Below, in pieces: positions 56,962-64,000 of a stretch of DNA of 64,000 nt (its first letter is position 1; every line of letters starts with the position of its first letter). Origin of the DNA: Trichodelitschia bisporula (taxonomy: Eukaryota > Ascomycota > Dothideomycetes > Phaeotrichales > Phaeotrichaceae); assembly GCA_010356995.1 (NCBI GenBank), contig ML996707.1:452680-516679 (forward strand), written 5' to 3'. Below the pieces are notes generated by a model that saw nothing but the letters and a program-made list of their open reading frames with translations, made no database searches and was not told the DNA's origin. Made by a program: the position numbers and the translations under genes.

Positions 56962-57962
56962 CTATTGATCGTCCCCTTTAGGTTTGACCAGATGCTGCGC
57001 ATCCTCTGTAATTGCGAAGTCTGGCCTTTCGAGTTCAAAAGCCTGCATGATCCGCCCGTAGCTAATGCCCCCAAGCCTTGAGATCGGACGAAGCACCTGT
57101 ATGGTCAGAAAACACTCAACAATTGGCAAAAAGCCTTACCGCAGGATCAATGAGATTCTTGTCCTCATTGATAGCATCATCTCTAGCCCAGAATTGCACG
57201 CCCTCGAGGATGACGAGGACATTCGTCTTCTTCCCTGGGGTCACACGGCTTTCGAACTCGCGCGTCTCGACGAGTTTAGCTTCAATGGAGAAGACGGCTT
57301 CTTTGACGCGCGACGCCTTGACATGCGTACACGGCGCTGCGTGCAGGCCCGATAGCGCCCACTCCGAGACGCCGTAAGGGGCGTTGATCGAGGTCGCGTT
57401 CGCTGCTTCGGCGAAGTGCTCAGAGATGATATTGATGCAGCCTAGGCGGTCAGCGAGTTGCATCTCGTGATAGAGCGCACCTACATTCGCCCGAGTCCAC
57501 CAAGTTCCGCAAGCTGTCCTTTGCCTTCTCCATTCCGCCCGAGAAACTGACGATGAAGAGCGGCGGATCGTGCCCGATGACATTGAAGTACGAAAACGGC
57601 GCGAGATTTGTGCTCGTTCCTGCACCAGCCTTAGCATCGCCCAACATACATCCAAGCTCCTAACCGTCCTTGCTCCTGGTACTCAAAAACCCAATCGGCC
57701 GCGGAACAATCGCCGAAATAAGCAGCTTGTAGTTGAACGTCGCCGGCCTTCCCTCCTCATACGGGTCAATAGGCACATGCTCCTTACTCAAGCTCGCCCC
57801 GCCATCATTCCCGCCATTGCCCAACTTCCAGTCCGTCTTCCGCGTCTGCGTGAACTCGGGCGGCGCATCCTCATGCCATGCCGGCCGTCCAGCTTCGACT
57901 TTTTTGAAGTCCGGGTGCGGGTTGCGCTGGATCTTCTTTTCGGCATCGACCTTTTGCGACAT
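56962..57962 (-). CDS. Flavin reductase-like / FMN-binding split-barrel protein
   Basis: Four exons on the minus strand: 57962-57665, 57619-57485, 57441-57140, 57096-56962; 289 residues. The split-barrel core is clear: YKLLISAIVPRPIGFLSTRS, then SKDGTSTNLAPFSYFNVIGH and DPPLFIVSFS (flavin-contact region), followed by VDSGE, NIISEHF and INAPYGVSEW. The last exon adds PISRLGGISYGRI, a typical end for the family. Members reduce FMN/FAD or act as flavin-dependent oxidoreductases. The 193-base gap to the ABM gene's start and the shared orientation suggest both work with the facing LigB enzyme on aromatic substrates; this is inference. Confidence 0.87.
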
Positions 57963-58916
57963 GTTGTGAGCGTGGGTGGGGGTGGGGGTGATGTGGAGGC
58001 GGGGTAGGTGACGTCTTGAGTCCCACGTTTAAGTAGAGGACGGAAGCGAATCCGCTGCGACATGCGTGGAGGCATTAAATTTATGTATCGCATTATTGCG
58101 CACCAGCAAGGTGAGATTCACCGGAAGTGGCAGGTGGTGGTTAGACATGATTGGCCTCGGCAAGGCTAGAACTGCTGACAGATTGTTCGAAGCATATTAT
58201 GCATCCATGTCTGGGGAGTGCATCGAAACTGCTCTTCGTCACTGCTACATCATAGATCTAGACTGTAGATCGACGCTTATCGCTTCCCGCAAAGCTTAAC
58301 CGGCGTACCTCGAGGCTTATCACCTCAAACGTGAACCGATGTCATAGCCGGGAGCAAAATTACACGCTGAGGTTAGGCATCTGAGATTAGAGTCTCTTGA
58401 GAGGTAGCATACCACAGTACACACCCTTCATGTGTGCTGTCCAAGATGATCCCAGCCTATCGCGCCCCCTGATGCCTCCTGCAAGGCACACAGTTCAGAG
58501 TGGGGGGCGTTGGTGACAGGTTGCTGTGTCAGGTGTTGTGCTCGCGCTGAGGCGGTTGAGAAGATGCCGATGCGGGAGCCATAGCCGGAGTGGCGCACTG
58601 CTTCACCGGAACTGTTAGATCAACGTGTGTCATCGAACGTGTAAGGTTGCTCACTTTCCCCGGACCTAGAGCTTACCCTCGGTCGCCCAGTGGCGGACGA
58701 CGTAAGGTGCGAGCACTTGATGGAGCTCGTGAAAGCTAGAGTTGAGCACACGCGGGAGGTCAAAGCGACCCCGTTCAGCATGAGCGCATGTACACGGTAA
58801 CCAAGTTCTCGCATTCCTAGAACAATCAAACGCCATCACCGTACAGCGCTAAGCCGACCAAGCTGCAACCTATGCTAATTATAGACGAAAACGAATGGGA
58901 ATCGTACAAAAAAGCT
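57963..58916. other. Intergenic region
   Basis: Promoter of the flavin-reductase gene and 3' flank of ATG27. No supported gene. Confidence 0.4.
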
Positions 58917-60039
58917 TTATACCGCGCTGTATCCACCCCTCGATCCGCCGCTTTGCACGGTTGAAACGACTCTCCTGCCCCAGTCCTTCATGAGGAACGG
59001 GATATCGCGGATCGCATCTCCGTGAGGCACCATATCTAGACCACGTGCGCCATACCTCGAAAAAGTTAGCTTGTGCGGCTTGCTCATCGCCGGTGCCTTA
59101 CCTGTTGTAGTTCAACCAAGAGCCGAAGATAAGGTATGCAGCAACGACCATGAAGAGACTATGCGCGTTAGCTATGAATATAGCCCCCGGAATCTCATAA
59201 CACCCACATAATGATGAACCAGGTGAAAAATCCCCAGCCTCCCGAGCTGGAAGATGGCTGACCGTTGGAATCTTCGCATGCATACTTTGTACGCCAGTCG
59301 AGCCGTAGAACGCCCCATTCATCATCACGAATAGTCTCCGTCTTGTAGCTGATAAAGCTCAGACTCTTCGTAAGTGGCTTCTCTGCGCCCTTCTTCGGTT
59401 CGTCGCGCCTTGTGAGAGATTCGCCGTCGTCATCGATCTTATCCCGGTTGTCCGGCTCGTCGCCCTCCAGCCCAGTACGATCGCGGTCGCAGATAAACTC
59501 GATGATAGCCTTTTGCTTCACGCCGCCTTTGTTGAGGGGGTCCTTGCCCCCCTTCATCTCCAACCGCACGCCCTCTCTTTCCGCATCCGCATGCGACCCA
59601 GATGTGCGAAGGCGCGTCGGCGTGATTTCGAGAGGCGTTCCGGTCTTGAGCGTGTAGTCACCGGCGATGGGTACAACATGCGCGATAGTGGACGTGTTGT
59701 CAACGGGATTTGAGATGCGTTGTATTCCACACACTGGCGGAATCAGCGATAGCCACCAGGTACTTCGTTCTACCAACCTCTAGTCATCCCGGGACACTCG
59801 TCCGAGGCGGGCACTCCTTTCGTCCGTCTCAACGGTCGACATATATCCAGCGTGAACGTCCAGTTCGAGATCCCAGGACTCAGCTCCCGGATGTAGTGCA
59901 CCGAATGCGGTCCTCCCAGCTCTCCGAGGTTCCATTTAACTTTGTCTTGCACAATGGCCTTGCAGTCGAAGCCGAGACCGGCGATTAAACTTGGTAAGGA
60001 GGCCAGGGCAGCAGCTGTGTGCAGCGACGAGCGAACCAT
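58917..60039 (-). CDS. ATG27: Autophagy-related membrane protein Atg27
   Basis: Four exons on the minus strand: 60039-59778, 59733-59208, 59158-59102, 59055-58917; 327 residues. The signal peptide (LHTAAALASLPSLIAG) leads into a lumenal mannose-6-phosphate-receptor-like domain with paired cysteines (DCKAI, DICRP, DECPG, TRVCG, FICDR, KYACE) and blocks KWNLGELGGPHSVHY, NWTFTLDIC and AHVVPIAGDY. One transmembrane helix (FFTWFIIILFMVVAAYLIFGSW, completed by splicing) precedes LNYNRYGARG, PHGDAIRDIPFL and the C-terminus GGYSAV. The final YSAV is the known Atg27 tyrosine sorting signal for endosome/vacuole trafficking. Atg27 supports Atg9 vesicle transport. Start chosen at ATG 60039 because the frame further upstream lacks a signal peptide. 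Confidence 0.93.
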
Positions 60040-60788
60040 GATGGAAGCCGGAGGTCGCCGACAGCGAGGCAGGGCAGTATAGCCTCTTAGAAAAGTTAAA
60101 TGAGTCTGTAAGAAGGGAAGATGAAGAGGGTCGTGGCACAAGCGTGGTGGTTTGACGGGTCTGAGAGACTTGATGGCACGCGGCCATGTCGGCATGACGC
60201 TGTTCGCTGATCGATGGCAGGTTATGCACGTGATCATTCTCGCACAAGGGTCAAGGACCACCTTAAAAAGTCGTGGCAGTCCTGTCAGAATCTCTTTGCG
60301 GAAAGGGGCGGCCACGACATTCTCTGGTGGCCATTGGCTCGGCAGATAAACGGCTCAATTCAACCCTCAAGCTTCACGGAGCGGACAAAGAACCATCTCT
60401 TGTGTAAATTATCTCTTCATAATTATGTTCCCGCTAACTACAAGCACATACGGCCATAGGTCGGAGACTGCACCTACGTTCGCGTTCCCAATTTGGTAAA
60501 ACTCTGAATTTAGGCTAGCGTCATATATCCTTTGTCATCAGGCTTGGCGAATATTGTCTAATTAAAGTTGCCATTATTAAGCGCGCGACTACGGAAGGGA
60601 ACTGTCGATTCTGCTTTTCAACTTTTCAAAACTCCAGGACGACGAATAAGGCGTCCTCAGATGCCTTCGGTAGGGGCGTTGTTAGATGGTCCTTAGGAGG
60701 GCTGGGAGGTAAACTGGTTAATGCTCTGACTTAAATATCCCCGAAGACCAGTGCTGGTTCAGAAGTCAACCTTCTGCCCTCGATCTAA
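60040..60788. other. Intergenic region; possible left boundary of a mobile element
   Basis: Promoter of ATG27 (minus) and 5' flank of the recombinase gene (plus). Base composition becomes more AT-rich after about 60360, consistent with a junction, but no target-site duplication or terminal repeat could be identified inside the window. Confidence 0.35.
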
Positions 60789-62546
60789 ATGTCAACGCAA
60801 AACTTCGCTCACCTTCTCTCTAGGCTGAAAAGCCGCCGAGTGGAGGCAAGATACTCGAAATCGGCAAAACACAGCCTGAGCCGAATCCACCGCCAATGGA
60901 AAGAGTTCTGTGAAGCTGCACGAGCCTCCGATATACCTAATGGAGATGCACTTTTCAGTGACCCTGAAAAGTATATGGCGGAGGCTGACCCTGAGCTGGT
61001 TATGTTGTTCCTGAAATGGACTTTGGACACGCGAAAGGGAATCCGAAAAGAGATAACTATTAACGCCTACTATGACCGGTGGCACACCACTCGAAGACAA
61101 ATACCGCATCACCGAGCGTGGAGCCTTGAGGACAGGAAGCGTGTTAATTCAGTAAGAGACTCATCTTGATAAACTCGAAACTAATTTTGTATAGTTCATC
61201 TCTTTGGATCTAGCCTCTGAGCATGGACTCAGTAGAGAACGACAGCCGAAGCCTGTCCTAAGCTTTGCCGATATTACCATCCTTCTCAACCACCTTTGGA
61301 AATGGGACAGGCTGCAGTATAGAAACGAGAGATTACGAGTCCAAGTGGCCTTGGTTTTACTGATTTCGATGGCTATGGCAACAAGGCCAGCGGCATTGCT
61401 TGAGACGGAGTACGCCAAAGAAGATCTTGGGGAACCACCCAAAGTACTTTGTTATGAGCATGTCAGGCTCTTCTTAGTCCGCGATTCCGAACGGATGAGA
61501 CAGAAGCTGGTTCTGGAAATCAACCTTGTCTTTCACAAAGGATATGAGCGAAATCCCAAACCGTAACTTCAGTTTGGCATTTGCATGCTAATAATCTTCT
61601 ACAAGAACCACCCACATTCTTACCGAGACAGAGAATCTTATCGTTGATCCCATAATACTCCTGCTGGTTCTCGCATTCCAGGATGACGCCTTTAGGGGAG
61701 GAATCAAATCATATGAAGACATTCAAAGACTTGTTATCCCGGATCATCTTGAGAGGTTGAAACTCTCCTGGCAGCCAAATATGCACGGCATTCCAGTGTT
61801 TCGTCAAGCAAAACCACGCAGCAAAGAGATGGAAAGCAGGAAGCCTTTCGCATATACGTCATATTTGCACTACATGCAACGCCTTGGTGCGGAGGCGGGG
61901 TTCCAGACTATGCTCACGCCTTACATGATTCGGCGCGGTGTTGGAGAGGCGCTTGAAAGTCAGTATGCTTCTTTCCACGTAGTAATTTAACATCATCGTC
62001 TGTAGATCCGCAACGGAGCAACAACTTCAACAACTTATGGGTCATCGGCTTGATCGAACGTTCCAGTCCTATATCAACCGCGTAAGTCAAGTGCATACGC
62101 AGGCAGTCTTTGCCAATGAGGAGCCGGACCACGGGGCTATGGACCTGCTGTCACACCAAGCCGTCAACCGGGACCCGCGTGCCCAGCCGTCCAATATGGT
62201 GCTACGGCACCAGCCTGGTTACAACTCTCAGCCCGGTCTTTCCCAGCTCTTGAAGAAAAGGGATGATGCAAAATTCGCAATTCTGATGACTGGGTCAACC
62301 GTCAGAGATGCACATATGAACTGTCCTGATCTTGCTCAGCTGTATAAAACTGTCATGGGAGGATACCATCTCTCCCATGTCAAATGGCCACATGTCCTGT
62401 ATGGGTCACGTGACTCGGCAAGATTGATGCCGGATGCTGCAATTCCAGCCCCGGCTAGACTTGCCGGTGAGGGCTTGGCGCTGGCCTGTGCGCTAGCACC
62501 CCCAGCTCCCCCACGCTCCACATTCAGACGCGAAACCTTTACATAG
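60789..62546 (+). CDS. DUF3435 tyrosine recombinase (Starship captain-type)
   Basis: Four exons: 60789-61151, 61195-61562, 61606-61962, 62006-62546; 542 residues with all joints in frame and no internal stop. Family blocks: LSFADITILLNHLWKWDR, ERLRVQVALVLLISMAMATR, INLVFHKGYERNPKP, THILTETENLIVDPI and LVLAFQDDAFRGG. Tyrosine-recombinase residues are in place: Arg185 (ATRPA), Tyr350 and Arg353 (TPYMIRR), His376 (LMGHR) and nucleophile candidate Tyr385 (FQSYINR). Enzymes of this family cut and move large fungal Starship elements and normally form the first gene at the element's left end, reading inward. At 542 residues it is shorter than many captains. It could alternatively be a solitary relic or a Crypton-like element. 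The splice sites look functional, which favours a recently active gene. Confidence 0.88.
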
Positions 62547-62762
62547 TTCTTCAAGCTTTCAATGAATCTTATTCCACAACCAATGCTGTGCAGCCAGTGA
62601 TTTGTGCGCCCCTGACAATATCTAAGAACCATAAGCTAGAAGAGCCCAGCGCTACGTCTAAATGACTTATACTAAATATAAGTAATCTTAGGGCAGCGCC
62701 TACTATTAAAAGCGGTACCTCGATCTTAATCGATTAATCGTCCTACCAATGCTTCTGTTCTC
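62547..62762. other. AT-rich spacer after the recombinase gene
   Basis: About 215 AT-rich bases; nothing recognised. Confidence 0.4.
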
Positions 62763-63228
62763 TATCCCACCGAGCATGCCAAGCTCCACTACATCCTGTT
62801 CCGCACCAAAGGAAAGATGTCCGCTCCGATCGTCGGCCGCATAGGAAAGATAGCATGAATCATTACCAGTCTGCGGAGATGATCAAGGATCTCACTCAGG
62901 CCCTTGGTGATTATGACGCCACCCGTCGTGCGGAACGTCGCCGCGACGATCGTTCCGACTTCCCGATGAAGGAGAACGAGGATCTCGGGAGTACATCACT
63001 CGGTTCGCTAGCGTGGTCAACGACATCCCTTGGTACCATTATAGCCCGGGTGTCGAGAGGCAGAAAACCAATCTCTTCCGCCAGAACTTAACGAAGGAGA
63101 TCCTTCAGGCTGTCTGCCACATGGACGAGGACCTCGGCTTTGAAGCTATCCGCTGTGCTGCTGCCAACTACTATCATAACGCGCACCGTGACAGGGTTAG
63201 AAGATATATTGATCAGGCAGTAAGTTAG
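62763..63228 (+). pseudogene. Decayed retrotransposon Gag fragment
   Basis: Three short stretches in three successive reading frames together resemble the Gag polyprotein of fungal LTR retrotransposons: a YPTEHAKLHYILFRTKGK segment (from 62763), then YQSAEMIKDLTQALGDYD (from about 62861), then a third-frame segment with TRFASVVNDIPWYHYSPGVE and FRQNLTKEIL up to a stop at 63228. At least two frameshifts and one stop break it. No LTR or polymerase region is seen nearby, so it is a relic of fungal origin. Confidence 0.6.
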
Positions 63229-63367
63229 GGAGGTGGGTATTTCTAGTATAAGCTCCGACTACTTATCAAGTTAAAGATACTCCGAAGGAAGAAGAACCGG
63301 TAACTCCCTTTTAGCTCCATACCATACCCTCCACGGTTTAGCAGAATAGACCTGGGGCAAAACTATT

Positions 63368-63890
63368 CGAGCGTCTAAGGCGACATATCCCCTACTGCTG
63401 AGCGGCCTACCGGTACTATAGCCTATACTCCCTCCACCTTCTAGCGGCCTACCTCCTACTTTATTAGGCGGCATATTCCCTACCACCTAGCGGCATATCC
63501 CCCACCAATCGGCACATCCCATACCACCTAGCTGCGTATCCCCTACCACTTAGCGGCATAGCCCCTATTAAAGGTCAGTGTGGGTCCAAGGTGCCAGGGC
63601 TACCCGTAACAAGTCCTGAGCGAGCCCCCCGGGACTGTTTACTAGAGAAGCGCTCATAACTCTTAGGTGTACCCTGGACCCACATATGCGACATTGACCT
63701 TTAATAGGCCTGATACCGTAGTACCTAGCGGCGTATCCCCTACCACCTAGCGGCATATCCCCTACAACCTAGCGGTATATTCTCCACCTAGCGGCATATC
63801 CCCTCCCACCTAGCGGCATGTCCCCTACAATTTAGCGGCACATATCCTACTACCTAGCTGCATATCCCCTACCACTTAACGGCCTAGACC
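63368..63890. repeat. Degenerate 22-bp minisatellite
   Basis: About 13 units related to CCTAGCGGCATATCCCCTACCA, in two blocks (about 63368-63562 and 63717-63890) separated by the foldback insertion. Units vary by substitutions and 1-4 base indels. Confidence 0.85.
63565..63707. repeat. Foldback (MITE-like) insertion with 28-bp inverted arms
   Basis: The arm at 63565-63592 (CTATTAAAGGTCA... TGTGGGTCCAAGGT) is matched in inverted orientation at 63671-63707, where the arm carries a 9-10 base insertion. About 78 bases lie between the arms. It interrupts the 22-bp minisatellite, so it probably inserted into it. Confidence 0.6.
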
Positions 63891-63896
63891 GCTTCT

Positions 63897-63995
63897 GAAT
63901 GGCCCTCGAGCGTCTGCAGCGCCTTTCCCGACCTGGCGTCCCACAGCCTAGGACGCCGGGTCGGGAAAGGCGCTGCAGACGCTCAAGGGCCATTC
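63897..63995. repeat. Near-perfect 45-bp inverted repeat with 9-base loop
   Basis: Left arm 63897-63941 and right arm 63951-63995 are reverse complements apart from two C/T-type mismatches; the loop is CACAGCCTA. The arms are GC-rich (core GCGTCTGCAGCGCCTTTCCC), unlike the adjacent minisatellite. This would form a very stable hairpin in DNA or RNA. Confidence 0.85.
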
Positions 63996-64000
63996 GAGTG

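Larger units (their letters stand above)
60789..64000 (+). mobile_element. Possible left end of a Starship-like element (continues off window)
   Basis: The captain-type recombinase gene reads rightward and is followed by repeat-rich, gene-poor DNA (decayed gag, minisatellite, foldback insertion, hairpin) unlike the housekeeping DNA to its left. Captains usually sit at the 5' end and read into the cargo, so cargo would lie beyond position 64000. Boundaries are inferred, not seen. Confidence 0.35.

Noticed and set aside
60040-60315. Upstream extension of ATG27
   Set aside because: It would bury the signal peptide inside the protein; ATG 60039 gives a proper secretory start.
62080-62103. GTAAGT...GCAG in the last exon of the recombinase (possible intron)
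   Set aside because: Only about 21 nt, too short for a spliceosomal intron, and the frame reads through.
1-64000. tRNA or 5S rRNA genes, CRISPR arrays, telomeric repeats
   Set aside because: Looked by eye for GGTTCGA-type T-loops, 5S blocks, regular spacer arrays and TTAGGG tracts; none convincing. CRISPR is not expected in a fungus. A tRNAscan/Infernal run would be decisive.

Overview
The window is nuclear DNA of a filamentous ascomycete (Pezizomycotina). The evidence is short GT-AG introns of about 43-65 nt with CTAAC-type branch sites, CT-rich leaders, and gene families typical of these fungi: a HET protein, PTH11-like rhodopsin-domain receptor, AA1-like secreted protein, ABM and LigB enzymes, and a DUF3435 recombinase. 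All exon structures were rebuilt by hand from splice signals, reading frame and family similarity. No database search was run.

Layout. 1-13 kb: the C-terminal end of a HET protein, an ELO-family fatty-acid elongase with a very long disordered tail, a Cys-rich hypothetical protein, a gene-poor 3 kb stretch, an AA1-like secreted protein, and a tiny MGC-type protein. 13-20 kb: LEU2 and APC10 converge, followed by a rhodopsin-domain membrane protein and a U2 snRNA gene on the minus strand. 20-25 kb: a divergent reductive iron-uptake pair, ferroxidase FET3/fetC and iron permease FTR1/ftrA. Their shared 1.28 kb promoter carries six perfect copies of the fungal iron-GATA repressor site. 25-38 kb: a BTB-like protein, a VWA protein, a Pro-rich tail-anchored candidate, about 4.6 kb without confident genes but with degenerate repeats, a GPI-anchored Cys-rich protein, and an EBP-type sterol isomerase. 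38-53 kb: a 2,071-residue RhoGEF-like scaffold, URA3/pyrG, a Pro-rich protein, and an AAA+ ATPase with a GC-AG intron. 54-60 kb: a small C2H2 protein, a compact trio (LigB extradiol dioxygenase, ABM-domain protein, flavin reductase-like protein), and ATG27 with its C-terminal YSAV signal.

60.8-64 kb is different in character. It holds an intact DUF3435 tyrosine recombinase, the family that serves as captain of giant Starship elements, then a decayed retrotransposon gag, a 22-bp minisatellite broken by a foldback insertion, and a near-perfect 45-bp-arm hairpin at the window edge. This may be the left end of a large mobile element running off the window to the right. That is the most interesting part of the window, but the element boundaries cannot be seen here.

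Functional links: FET3 oxidises ferrous iron for FTR1, and the two are evidently co-regulated. The LigB/ABM/flavin-reductase trio looks like a small aromatic-compound metabolism group. LEU2 and URA3 are housekeeping biosynthetic genes.
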